Notes: generated by a model not told the origin, from the sequence alone. Positions 1 to 11,490 are shown, counted from the stretch's first letter. The stretch: 64,000 nucleotides of DNA from Siphonodentalium dalli (GCA_032622095.1 CP136066.1:174531164-174595163); one strand, 5' to 3'. Program-made: numbers and translations.

Positions 1-421
1 CCAATCAGAACTATGGAATAAACAGCATGTTATTGTCAAATGTTTTTCCTTTGTTATGTAAACAAAAGCAAAAAAATCGTTACGTTTCCTGGCTTTTGTT
101 TAGATCCGGATATGGTAAACATAAAGAGCGTTATTTGTTACTGTTTTTCTGATATGGAAATAATAAAGAGCGTTTATATCATCTGTGTGTTACGCGTGCT
201 TAACCAATAGAATTGCGCTGTGTTATGTAAACAGCAGCAAAACTTCTGTAACACGAGCAGGTTCTTGTTTCCGTACATCATCGTACGTCTTGGCGAAATA
301 TAATATTTACGCGCTGATTATGTTTGGCATAAGAACAAAACTATATATATTTTAATATTCCTTCTGTTGATGGCGACTTGAACAAATATGAATAGTTCTG
401 CAACGAACGCCGCCCGTGCCT
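1..421 (+). mobile_element. B-family TTAA element, copy 1 (cut by window start)
   Basis: The internal sequence matches B2 (3483-3768) from the first base, with an extra internal segment containing two 'AATAAAGAGCGTT' motifs that B2 lacks. The right terminus (...CGCCGCCCGTGCCT) is followed by TTAA at 422-425. The left end lies outside the window. No coding capacity. Confidence 0.75.
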
Positions 422-682
422 TTAATGGGCTCATTGGTAGGATCTAAGTATTTTTGTGGCGGTGTTATGGTATCAAATCGGACCGTGGCTGTTTTTCTTA
501 ATTCAAAAATGAAAAAAAAATTCTCTGAAATTTCCAGCTATTGTTTTGATCATGAAATTTCTAACTACTGAACATGTTGGCTTAGATTTGTGTGTGTGCA
601 TGGGGTGACAAATCCCACACCCCTTCGCCATTTCCCTGAATCATGATAACATGGATGTTGGGAGACAGAAAGGTTGGCGCAA

Positions 683-1107
683 CATTAAAGACCCTGTGCC
701 AATGCAGTCTCTTAAAAATGCGAGTCGATCATATATAGGTCGCCACGCATATATAAGATAATGCATTGGCCTAAAAAAAATATTCTTTCTTATATATTTT
801 TTTCTTACATTCTATAACAATGTTTTATCGTTTTTCTTATATTCTTTACCAATTTTATCATTTTTATCTTACATTCTTTAACAATATTTATTATTTTATT
901 TATCATTTTTCTTACGCTCTTTAGAAATTTTTATCATTTTTCTTACATTCTTTAACAATTTGTTATCATTTAAAAAAAAAATTCTTACATTCTTTTAACA
1001 ATAATACAAAATCATATAAAATTTGTTATGCCAATGAATTCTCCTTATATGTATGCGAGGCGACCTATGGTTGACTCGCATATATAAGAGAATGCATTGG
1101 CACAACT
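683..1107 (+). mobile_element. Degenerate A-type double hairpin
   Basis: Two decayed copies of the A hairpin lie at about 694-770 and 1029-1104. They are separated by a T-rich spacer with repeated 'CTTACATTCTTTAACAAT', itself expanded compared with intact A copies. No TTAA-bounded ends remain. It is an old relative of the A family. Confidence 0.65.
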
Positions 1108-2100
1108 CCCGTCATGAAATTGTTAATGCGATTCATGACCTCGCTGGTAAAAAAAAAAGAAGAAGAAAAGAACATGCGTCAGGTGAATTTACGTACTCGT
1201 CACGTCTCACCCATACAGGTGAATTTACGTACTCGTCACGTCTCACCCCTAAAACTGTGTCCGGCAAATAATAAAGGTGAATTGTGTGGTCGCTAAGAAT
1301 TAATCAGATTTCCGCTTCTACCTCCAGTCAGCTTTCAGTAATTGTCTCAACTCAAGAGATGACATGTCACCCGTACTCTAATTACAGGTGAAAATATAGC
1401 GGTGATGGCTGCCCAGCACATGACACCAACGAATTCACCTGGTCTACCTGTCGGCAACATCAATCATCGAACCGCTGAATGAAATACACTTCAGTTCCCA
1501 GTGACTCATTATAAAACGTCACGATTCAATCGACCAACCAGAACAGCGTATTCAATGTTGATATATTAATCGGATTTACTACAACAAAAGTAGTCTCTCG
1601 GTATCAACACAGCATAATTTGACGGACAGCTCTACCGCTGACAGTGCGTCGTTCATTGCTTTTCATACTTTGCCAACCTGTTAGAGGCATAAGTAGGTTT
1701 CTGAAGAAGCTCTTCAATTTGAGTTTTATGGATATTTGAACAGTATCGTTGTGATTTCTAACGAACACCTGATTCTGGATCTTCTCACCTGACCGTTAAC
1801 TACTTTCGTCATCTACCTGTAATTGATTACCGATATCTTGATTGGAACGCACGGCTGACAACCACCTGGACTGACATTTGAGAGTATAACAGACATTTAT
1901 CATCGGATTCCAAGGCTTGGAAGTGATCATTTGAGTTTAATTAAACTTTCTTCGCATCATATTGTTCTTGAAGATTACTTACAGACAGCTGTCACAATGA
2001 ATCTTCTGTGATTTGCGGCGTTTCTTTTAAATTGGATGCTTTCCAGAAATTCAAAATAGGGAATTTAGCAGTTGACCAGTATTCGTTCGGAGTTGACAAG
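1108..2100 (+). other. RhoU upstream region and probable 5' UTR
   Basis: About 1 kb without a recognised repeat family except a 36-bp tandem duplication at 1180-1250 (units begin CAGGTGAATTTACG). No clear TATA-box and initiator pair could be assigned; the TATATAAG strings upstream belong to the hairpin repeats. The leader contains an in-frame stop at 1969-1971. A pyrimidine-rich stretch ending in CAG at about 1984 could be an acceptor of an untranslated exon, but this is weak. Nothing else can be supported. Confidence 0.35.
1997..2011 (+). promoter_or_regulatory. Possible upstream mini-ORF in the RhoU leader
   Basis: An ATG at 1997 opens a four-codon reading frame closed by TGA at 2009-2011, about 90 nt before the RhoU start. 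If the transcript begins upstream of 1997, this could reduce or time translation of RhoU. The transcription start is unknown, so this is only a candidate. Confidence 0.3.
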
Positions 2101-2293
2101 ATGCCACCACACTCCGAAACAGTTCACCACAACTTGTTGACTAACTGTTCTGATGTTGTTCCTGCCGAGGAGAGGAGGGTTAAATGTGTCCTCATAGGCG
2201 ACGGTGCCATCGGCAAGACGAGTCTGGTTGTCAGTTACACCCTTAATGGCTACCCGACGGAATATGTACCCACGGCGTTTGACAACTATTCGG
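2101..2293 (+). CDS. RhoU: RhoU/RhoV-like small GTPase, coding exon 1 of 3
   Basis: Encodes residues 1-64 plus the first base of codon 65. The P-loop GDGAIGKT is at residues 33-40, followed by the RhoU-type stretch [14 protein letters not shown] covering switch I (residues 49-62). These residues bind GTP/Mg2+ and effectors in the Rho family; RhoU/RhoV proteins act at membranes in cytoskeletal and adhesion signalling. The N-terminal extension before the G domain is about 26 residues and has only one PP, so it lacks the long proline-rich SH3-binding segment I recall in vertebrate RHOU. I chose ATG 2101 because it is the first in-frame ATG after an in-frame TGA at 1969, with A at -3. The exon ends at a strong donor (G|GTAAGT, GT at 2294) in phase 1. 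Assignment to the RhoU/V group is firm; U versus V is less so. Confidence 0.93.
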
Positions 2294-2609
2294 GTAAGTT
2301 GACACTCGTGTCACACGTAATATATGTAATCAATATATTTGAACAAACTCTTGAAGTTCTTATATATCATGCCTGAAGTAAATTGATCGACGGTAAAACA
2401 GCCATGCCTATTGATTATTACATAACGTATAATTATATTTACATTGCACACGAGATGTGGCGTTTTGTACTGACTTGTGGTCCGATATAATATCGAAGTA
2501 CATATACATGAAACCAAATTGTTCCAATTAGCTGATTATACCCTTGATATCCTGTCATCTTGTTTGAATGTTATGTTACACCTTTTGTGCGGGAGATGAA
2601 CGTCATTAA

Positions 2610-3000
2610 CCCTTTACCCAACAAACCGGCCAAAAACGGCCAAATAAAGCTGCAACAGCCTAAATTATCTTGGGTCTGTCTCAATAAAACCATACAAATA
2701 TGGATATCATTGGAACCGGCTCCTTGACCACATTGTGATAGTTACAGTTATGCCATGTGCCAATGCATTCTCTTATATATGCGAGTCGACCATAGGTCGC
2801 CTCGCATATATAAGAGAATGCATTGGCCTAAAAAAAATTTTTTTTAACACTTTTTACCATTTTTTCTTATATTCTTTAACAATTTTATAATTTATAATGT
2901 GTTAAGCCAATGCATTCTCTTATATATGCGAGGCGACCTGTGGTCGACTCGCATATATAAGAGAATGCATTGGCACAGGGCCCTTCTGTTGGGTAAAGGG
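2610..3000 (+). mobile_element. A-family TTAA double-hairpin MITE, copy A1
   Basis: A 391-bp element flanked by TTAA at 2606-2609 and 3001-3004. TIRs are CCCTTTACCCAACA and its complement. The left arm holds about 150 bp of unique sequence; then come two perfect or near-perfect hairpins (2759-2827 and 2914-2976) of about 65-69 nt, each starting GCCAATGCATTCTC and ending with the complement, separated by a T-rich spacer. TTAA plus CCC termini suggest a piggyBac-type transposase acting in trans. Non-coding. Confidence 0.88.
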
Positions 3001-3314
3001 TTAAGTTGAAAACAACTTGTGTCCCAATCCCCATGTATAGAATTGATATACAATAGAATATGATTAAATCATATACCCTTGATACCAGTAGTTATGTTCA
3101 GAAACTAGAAGGTCCACTATATACAGACTCAGCGGACCAGTGACAGGGTCGGGGAACCAGGGAATGTGGCATACTGAGACCAGCCCCCCTTGCCCTCAAC
3201 TGACGCTTGTACTGTAATGCATGTTTTTTCTCTTTGAAAATGTAATTCTAAAGGTTGTACCCTTGCCCCCCAGTACCACATAGGTGCAAATCGCGAGACT
3301 CAGTTCGTTATTAA

Positions 3315-3768
3315 AGATACGGGCAGCGTTGGCGGTGGGTATGCTGTTAAAATATTCACCTCCGTCAAAAACCGCCATAAAAAGAAAGAATAGTAAAATA
3401 TAGACAGGTCAAAACCTGTCTATATTTTACTATTCTTTCTTTTTATGGCGGTTTTTGACGGAGGTGAATATTTTAACAGCATATACCAATCAGAAATATG
3501 GCATAACAGTATGTTATTGTCAATTTTGTTCCCTTTGTTGTGTAAACAAAAGCAAATAACGTTACGTTTCCTACAACTTCTGTAACACGAGCAGTCTCTT
3601 GTTTACGTATACACCATCGTACGTCTTGACGACATTATATAATAAATATACTATTTACGCGCTGATTATGTTTGGCATATGAACAAAACTATATATTTTT
3701 AATATTCCTTCTGTTGATGGCGATTTGAGCAAATATGAATATTTCTGCAACGAACGCCGCCCGTGCCT
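3315..3768 (+). mobile_element. B-family TTAA element, copy 2, with perfect foldback
   Basis: A 454-bp non-autonomous element flanked by TTAA at 3311-3314 and 3769-3772. The left end begins AGATACGGGCAGCGTTGGCG; the right end, reverse-complemented, begins AGGCACGGGCGGCGTTCG. Positions 3341-3409 and 3414-3482 are a perfect 69-bp inverted repeat around a 4-base loop, so the left end seems duplicated in inverted form inside the element. A-G-R termini with TTAA fit a Kolobok-like assignment as I recall that superfamily; piggyBac is the alternative. Confidence 0.8.
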
Positions 3769-4086
3769 TTAAGTACACACCATCCTGATTTAATCCAAAA
3801 TTCCTGCGACAGTATCTGGTTGACACTGACTAAATTTGAAAATAACTTCCAATCGGCATCACCCCTCACTGGCCCGTGACACACAGAGGTACCCCCTCCC
3901 TTCCAAACAAAATAATAACATTTTAAAACAATGAACAGAAGCCTCAACTAATATTGTATTGGATAATGAAAGCACAAACGCTCTATGTGAGACACAACTT
4001 CTTGACAACTCATAACATCATACATGTAATGTGGACATTGTGTTTCTTTTGAATGTATATAGTTCACGTGTATAGTGGCGCACTAT

Positions 4087-4156
4087 CAATATTATTCAGT
4101 CTCTTTGAATCTTAACAGATCATGTTCGGCTTTTCAATGAGACTGAATATTATTGT
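4087..4156. repeat. Small imperfect hairpin
   Basis: Arms of about 22 bp (CAATATTATTCAGTCTC and its complement with one mismatch) around a roughly 26-base loop. Possibly a tiny MITE; no target duplication identified. Confidence 0.5.
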
Positions 4157-5080
4157 GAACCAAACCAAGACTCCCCCTTTACAGTGGCATACATGAAATA
4201 TTCGGACCTCAAATTTAACATATAGAAAATGTCTCTTTCCGGACCAATCCGGGTAGAAAATTAGATACGATAAACCGATTTTATATATGCTCCGAAGAGA
4301 CCTGTAGAGGAATGGCAGAACATTTTCAGTTTGTTACATGTCACCTTCTTCAGAAACGCTCTTTGTGTTTAGCATGTCGGGGGAAATTCTTACGACGGGC
4401 GCCCTTTATCATCACATGCTTCAGGCAGTGTGGAACAATGGGCACATTGTTCTTCTTAAGGTGATAAAATCGATCACTTTACTGTGTTTTGTGTTGCACA
4501 TATATAGTACACGCATGTGCGCATTTCGTGCATTTATCGGCCTAGATCGATCCCCGGAACATGACAAAACCAAGCAGTAGTATAACTTGATGCCTGAAGG
4601 TCATGTGCCGCTGTAAGATGTGTGGCCATAGCCCCGAATAGGGGATTAAGTTCGATACTTCATTGTGATACACAATTATCTCCAAAGTCAAAAGGTCAAT
4701 AGGGCAGTGCCAAAACACAGCAGCGGTTCAAAGGCAACAAGCTATATGTCTAGATAAGCAACAGTGTGTGTTCAAACCTACACCAGGATATCGAACAAGG
4801 AAGAAGTCCATGCACCGCGAAACTAAGCACGACTAATTAAGATAGAGATCTACCTGTATATACCTGTCGTAATGTTCCTACCTGCAGCGTCGTCGATTTA
4901 GATGGTCTTATGTAAACACGGATGCAACACGCAGGCTAATCGAAAATTTAACATAAAAATACTTTAAAGATGCACCATCCGATTTGATAAAGTTATTCAC
5001 AGGATCCTAAGGTAATTTTCAGATTGCCTGGCAAAAGAAAAGTAAAAATAATTGCAATCATTATCACCATCATTTGTATT

Positions 5081-5180
5081 GCGAAATCCACAAAAGAATC
5101 CACAAATTTTACGATAAAAAAGATAATATGGCGAAATCCACAAAATAATCCACAAATTTTACGACGAAAGAAATAACCCT
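5081..5180. repeat. 50-bp tandem duplication
   Basis: Two adjacent units start GCGAAATCCACAAAA at 5081 and 5131 and differ at a few bases. Confidence 0.75.
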
Positions 5181-5339
5181 TGAGAACGCTCTTTATTGTC
5201 ATCTACGTTTGGGAACCATTGACACTCTTCATCAAAGATGATAATTGAAATTTGTCTAACCTCACATACACCAAAGCTTTACTATACTTGCAGGGGAACT
5301 TGTGTAGGAACTAAACACCTGGTTGTGTTTATAAAGTGG

Positions 5340-5640
5340 GACAAGCCATATACACCTGCATGGATCCATTTATTTAATAAACATATTGAGGGGTTTACTT
5401 TCTAAACACCGTGTTTACTGTACCTGAACACCTCGTTTATTATCTGAACATGTGATGTGTTTAATTACCTAAGCACCTAGGTGTTTATATATCTAAACAC
5501 ATGCATGTGTATAGCTTACCTACACACCTCGTTTAGGTTATACATATAGCTTGTTTAGCATGCACACATGATAATGTGTTTATAAAGTGGGACAAAAAAG
5601 TGTTTAGCTTTATGTGTAGAAGTTAAACACTTGATTTTTC
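5340..5640. repeat. Degenerate AAACAC/GTGTTT palindrome-rich stretch
   Basis: The words AAACAC and GTGTTTA recur about a dozen times in both orientations at irregular 15-60 nt spacing. There is no fixed period, so this is a degenerate simple repeat and not a clean satellite. Confidence 0.5.
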
Positions 5641-5987
5641 ATTGTATCCATAACATTTGTAAATTTACACGTCATGAATTGTGTTGGAAAATAAAACAAT
5701 ATTTAAACTAAGACGAGTTGCGGAGGTGGGGGTATTATAATTGTTCAGGTGGGCTATTCAAGTTGTTGAGATGTGATATTAAAGTTATTGGGGCGGATTA
5801 TATCAAGGCGTAAATCTTCTATATAGTTTCACGAGCATATCCAGTGGAGTATGTAATGAAGGGCTCAGTGTACAAACGAATCCATTTCGAATCGATCAAG
5901 AGTACACACACAGAATTGAGCGAGTTTGGCTAACATAAGTTACGCAAATGGCGATTTCACACGGTCACAAACTCCAAGAGCGCATGT

Positions 5988-8900
5988 GGGCTCTTTCACG
6001 TTAAAGGTTGACCACAAGTGGCCAAACAGGGTGAAAACAAAGTGTTTTTCAAATTACTTTTTCTTCGTTAATTCATGTTAGGAACATCATACTGGATCGT
6101 GAACTAAAGTTTCAGAGCAGTAGCAAGTGTATTTTGATTTTTCAGGTTTGGTCTATGCAGGATTCCCTCAAAATTGAAAATAATGAACAACTAATTTCTA
6201 ATGTCTGAATTTTAATTATTATGCATCTGTTTCCAGAACGATATCACACGACGTTGAGCATTGAACAATCAGAGAACATATATGTCAAAATTACTAAAAA
6301 TATCTTTAAATTTCGATATTTTTCAAATTCATATGTAAATTATGAACTCTTAATATCCATATTCCCTAATGGTTATTCTCTGATAATAGAAAGATGATTT
6401 AGTTGTGTAAAGATTTTACATCTAAAGTTGAAGTGCATGCTTTAAGGATTGTAATGTTGAAAACATTATCAAAATCGGACAACAATTGACTCAACAAGAG
6501 CATTTTTTTAAATCGCCAATTTCCACTGACTTATTCTCGGAGAGGACACCCTTTTTTAACATTCATTCTCTGTAGACATCAGTCTTGTAACTAGATGATA
6601 GAAAGATTACTGATTTCCATTGCCTTGTAATATATTTTATAGAACTTGAATAGACCTGTCAAACTGAGAAAAGTGAAGATAAACATATTGAGACTCTTTG
6701 TAAACATGGCAAATGATAAGTTGGGGCAAAATCTGTTGTCCCAAAAAGCCATAACCAGTTTTTATGTATGGTACACATAGTTTCGGTCCAGCTTGACTAC
6801 TCATTGTCCGTCCGTCTGTCTATCCATACATAGACATTTTACGCATGATGCGATAACTCAAACATTTTCTATGCAATCGGAACTGAATTTTGAATGAGTT
6901 TCTCAGCCCAAATTGCAGTACGAGTTTGAAAATGGGTTTGATCTGATTTTTTAATCATATAGGTATGGGCCTCTTCGACTTAGATTCATGCATGCTGCAA
7001 TGACTAAAACATGTTATATCTGATCGGAACCAAATTTGGTAATTGGTTTGTGATTTCTCAGCCCAGAATACAGACCAAGTTCCAATATGGGTTCCAATTT
7101 TTTTTTACTGGAGTTATTGGCCTTTTTCGACTTAGAATTATTCAGATGTGAGGTATCCTGATTAATACAGGCTTCACTATATAAGAGACAAGAGACACCT
7201 ACAGACAACGTGAATCTTTGAAATAGAGTTATTTTTTAGCTATCATATGTTAGCCCTATTATAATCTGTAATGCATTGGCATTCATAAATGAATGGAGTT
7301 TCCAATTAAATTCTAAAAGTATAAATTAGAATAGTCCATTGTCCATTGGTAGGGATTTTTTTCAGAATATGAGCAGACAGCGAACCCACAATTAATGTAG
7401 TAGTGTATTTAAAATTCAAAATTATTTGCAGTCTCACTGGGTGGATTTCCATAATACATGTACTTCGTATTGAGCATTGCCATAAGACATAGTTTATAAT
7501 TTGTTCATTTGGTCATGGTTGAGTGGATTTTTAGGGGACACCGATGGGGTGAGAAGATTAACATTGAGGGCTATGGGGTTGTCATGGATTTCATGTCAAG
7601 AACAGAAATCAATGCTTTTCTATGAAAGAAACAAATCTAGTGAGTGCTATTAGAGCATTTGGAAAAGGGGCTAGCAGTATCTTCAGTTTATCATGTCAGG
7701 AGCTTCAGGGGGTTCTAGTCAGGAGGCATTAAAGGGTCAGATAACTCTAAATAAGATAAGTACTTCAAAAATCTATTTCTCCAGTCCAAGAAGGCAGATG
7801 AACATTGTTAATACTTGGTATGGATTATTGTGATAAACAATAGTTTTCAAGTTGTTCATCTTGTCATGGTTGATTGAAATTTAGGGGCCACAGAGTGAGC
7901 ACAGAAGATTAACATTGAATATTATTGATTTTAGCGTTCAAGGTAATTACAAAACATTGTGATGTGTGAAATAATTCTATTAGGGGCTACTTACTGTCTT
8001 TAATATGAACTATGATAAACTGTACTGAGTGTAATAAGGGTCATAGGGGCAGAATCCTCATCATATTATGGTGTATAAACATTGTATAGATAATACATTT
8101 GTTACTTGTATGGTCTCAACTATTTTCTTGAGAACTATGCTGACTACCAGGGTATGAACTTTGTTCATATATCTCAGGTTGAAGGTCCTAGGGTATTCCA
8201 ATATTAGTATATGCCTATCAATGTCAATTTGTCAAAGTGAGACTACTAATGAAAATTGGCACAAGGACCAACAAATTCCAATAATTTGAGAATTTGTGTT
8301 ATTATGTACATTTGTCTGTACTAATATTAGTACATTACAAAATATATAACTCTCTATAATTCAACATTATAACTGTAGATTATGATTCCAATCATAGCTT
8401 TTTACTATCGCCGAGGGATGGGTTAAACATGATCAGCCTCTTGTTAATAATCGGATATTTGTGAAAATACGATTATTTTAATATATGTACTTGTACTAAA
8501 TATCACTTCCATATTATAAACAAATATCTTTGTTTACAATGCTAAATTTATCCAGTTAAAAAGTAACAACTTATAGTATACTTAGAGAAGACAACTTTAA
8601 TTTCAGTTTTGTATGTCTTAGTCTTGTTGTCGTTTTCTCTGAGAAAATTAACATAAATAACACATGGATTATTCCTTTAATATTGCAAGTAAGTACAGAT
8701 ACTCTGTAATCTGTTAAAAAATATGTCCTCTCCGATAATTCAGGACATTTATATTTAACTATTGAGAAACACATGTTTTATGTACAACACTTCCATCAAA
8801 CCACATGTAATCACTGACATGATTATAAATAATCAAGAAATTCTTCAGAATGACAATTTATTCAGACTATTGCAGTTGAGCAGACATGAATTGCCTCAAA

Positions 8901-9822
8901 GGAAATGAATGAAATAACACATTAGTAGCTCAAATTGGACACCGTATGTTGCATAGACTGTATATTAATATAGTATATTATAAGTAAACCCCATTTTCAT
9001 GAACAGAATGGTTATAGTTTAATATAAACCAATGTCTTCCAGAAAATCTCTGGGTTCTATGCTTGAATTCTCGGAGAGGACATTTTTTTTAACATTTAAT
9101 GAGCTGCTGTACGAAATCAGGATGGTTCAGCCCACCAATTAAAGTTTATACACCCTCAATACTAGTGACAGTTTACCCACAATACAAAATGATTTTCTCA
9201 TTTCATTAGTATTAGCAGTTGACAAAGATTCTCGGAGAGGACAGATTTTAACGGAATTTCTGTGCACATATTTTGGAGAATTGAATATAATTTAAATAGG
9301 ATAATACACAGAAAAAGATTTTTACCATTTATCTTCTATACCATGAACTGTCCAACTGAACTATATTCCTGATCCATGGCTATTGTGAATTGCGTTAATG
9401 AAATGCTTTATTTTAGATTCACATTCTGTAAATCATTTAACGGAATTTCTCAATAACCTTTAAATTCAAATATCATCAAACTGAATGCACGAAATCACTC
9501 AAAATTTTCACCACACAATCAACCAGACATAAGCTAAAGGTTAAATGAGGACATTTTTGAAAAACCCATAACTACAAATAAATATAAGGAAAACAATATC
9601 ATCACAGCAATGGTTGGCCACTCAAAATATGCCAAAATTGGTACCCATCACCCTATAATTTTGTTAATTTTTCAAATGTAGCAGTGAAATTTTGCCTGCA
9701 GGTTGGGCTGGGTGTCAGTACTACAGAAATATTATTATGACACTCCTAAAACAATGACAAATGCATCATTTTCCCGCCTATCCGAAAAATTCATTTTGTC
9801 AACCTTTAACGTGAAAGAGCCC
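5988..9822. mobile_element. 3.8-kb non-coding element with 25-bp TIRs and ATGT duplication
   Basis: Perfect 25-bp inverted repeats (beginning GGGCTCTTTCACG) lie at 5988-6012 and 9798-9822. ATGT is present immediately outside on both sides (5984-5987 and 9823-9826), consistent with a 4-bp target duplication. Inside are at least four copies of a TTCTCGGAGAGGACA-like word (6534, 8724 reversed, 9068, 9229) and local duplications (6840-7000 with 7005-7170; 7490-7560 with 7850-7910). No reading frame resembles a transposase. Superfamily unknown. Confidence 0.7.
6836..7170. repeat. Degenerate two-unit tandem repeat within the TIR element
   Basis: Two units of about 170 bp share the order 'ATCGGAAC..AATTT', 'TTTCTCAGCCCA', 'GGGTT' and 'TTCGACTTAGA'. 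The design recalls an interspersed repeat common in mollusc genomes (memory, not search). Confidence 0.5.
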
Positions 9823-9921
9823 ATGTAGCAAATTTAATGGAAGGGTGTAACTGGTGGTATAGACCCCCTACACCCACTATTCATGTTGCGGTATGAGTAC
9901 TGCATATACAGCTGTGTGCCG

Positions 9922-9962
9922 TGTGTGGGCTAGATCATATACCGTATGATCCAGCCCACACA
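9922..9962. repeat. Short hairpin
   Basis: 18-bp arms (TGTGTGGGCTAGATCATA and its complement with one mismatch) lie around a few bases, just right of the 3.8-kb element. Confidence 0.5.
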
Positions 9963-10183
9963 GACGTACATATGTGCTGCATGCGGAAGTTCGTGACACC
10001 GAAATGCACTATATACACACTGGGTATTATCACTGTCTGACTTCCGACTAACACATGCATAATTTGTCTAATATTAGTTTGTGTTCGTTCGGGTAGCGTA
10101 GAGTCGTCCATGTGTTCTAGCTATATGCATGTCCCAAATGTCTAGGTAGTCGGCGATAAAAATGGATAGAGAATTGATAAAAA

Positions 10184-10695
10184 AGGGGGGGGGGGGACCC
10201 AACAACAGGCTTGTTGTCTCATTCCATTCCAACCACACATCATCAATCACTGTTAATCAATTTTGTTTGTCTGGTTTGGAATAAGTATTGTTTACAGTAA
10301 TTACACATAATTGATGGAATTGCCACATTTTTGGCAACCGTTGCTGGGTTGTTCAGATGACCAAAATCTATTTTTTCCACAACTAAAAAGAATTTCCTCC
10401 ATATTTTTAAACCATATTTGGCCTTAGAGATAATGCAATTTTAACATCAAAACTGCATTTAGACACTCATTATAGATTGTTTCTTGTTGTAAAATTACTA
10501 ATATATCCGGTATAGTCAGTCTGGGTCACTCAGAACATAAAATACATGGACACATTGCATAAGCAATCACCGCAATGTTAAACTAAGCTAACCTGCAATA
10601 TATAGTTGATAGGAAACAGGCAGTAAGTGGTGAATATTCTAATATTCTTCCGAAATTTTGTGGTCGTGTATTTTTTTTCCGACACCCCCCTGATC
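10184..10695. mobile_element. G-run element (family G), copy 1
   Basis: Starts with a run of 12 G and ends with TTTTTTTTCCGACACCCCCC, an inverted counterpart. Its interior shares 'TTTTTTCC(A/G)CAACTAAAAA' and the following TTTCCT segment with the element at 55413-55970. The homopolymer runs thus appear to be termini of a repeated element and not chance. Confidence 0.5.
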
Positions 10696-11490
10696 CGAAG
10701 TGGATATTTCTCTTGACGTCAAATAATACAATCATTTAGAACTTTCTTGCACATAAGATATGCCAAAAAACTATTTCACGTATATCTATCGGCTTATATT
10801 GACCCTAGAAAAACGACAAAGGCAAGTATTGCTATATATAGGAGCGTAGTTTGAGGCTTAAACTGTCACGGGCCTATACAGTTTCAGCGCCCCTTTTTTA
10901 TTTTGTCCCATCTCATTTTGTATCCTCACACAAACAATATACATACTCATGCACGTCTGATCAACAGGATGTGCTCACGCTGAAAGTGGAAAAATTGCCC
11001 GCAAAAAAACAGAGCTAACATTGAATTTGCAGTATATATAGGAATCTCTCGCGAACCGTATCCGTTCACCTGTACGGTATCTAAATAGTCAGTGTACAAC
11101 ACAAACGAAGTATGTGCAGTTTTCGTGTCAAAATCCACCACACCTGGCAGAGCGACAAGTCAGTAAATTTACCCTGCTTAGTTATGACAAGGTCAGGCAT
11201 ATCTGCACACCTATTTCTGTAGCAAAGATGTTATATCCTTGTAAAAAGATTTGCGAAGCATTTTCGTCTCTACTTCATTTACCGAGCCGGAATTAGCACT
11301 ACTGACCGAAATGTTTACATTCCTTTGTTTGGAGTGTACATTTTTTCATTGACATCTGTGGTGTTTTTGAAGTTTATCTCGACCCGAATTAACATTGAAT
11401 TTTATGATGCGGGGTAATATCTTTGACACGAGGTATTCCGTGACGGATATCAGCTCAACTGTAAACTCGGTTACGTCAACAAACATTTAA

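Noticed and set aside
1030-1104. TATATAAG strings as a RhoU promoter TATA box
   Set aside because: These belong to the A-type hairpin arms, which occur many times across the window in both orientations.
2008-2376. 122-codon ORF starting before RhoU and running past the donor
   Set aside because: It starts at a GTG and reads into intron 1; the true exon starts at ATG 2101 and ends at 2293, supported by the exact join to exons 2 and 3.
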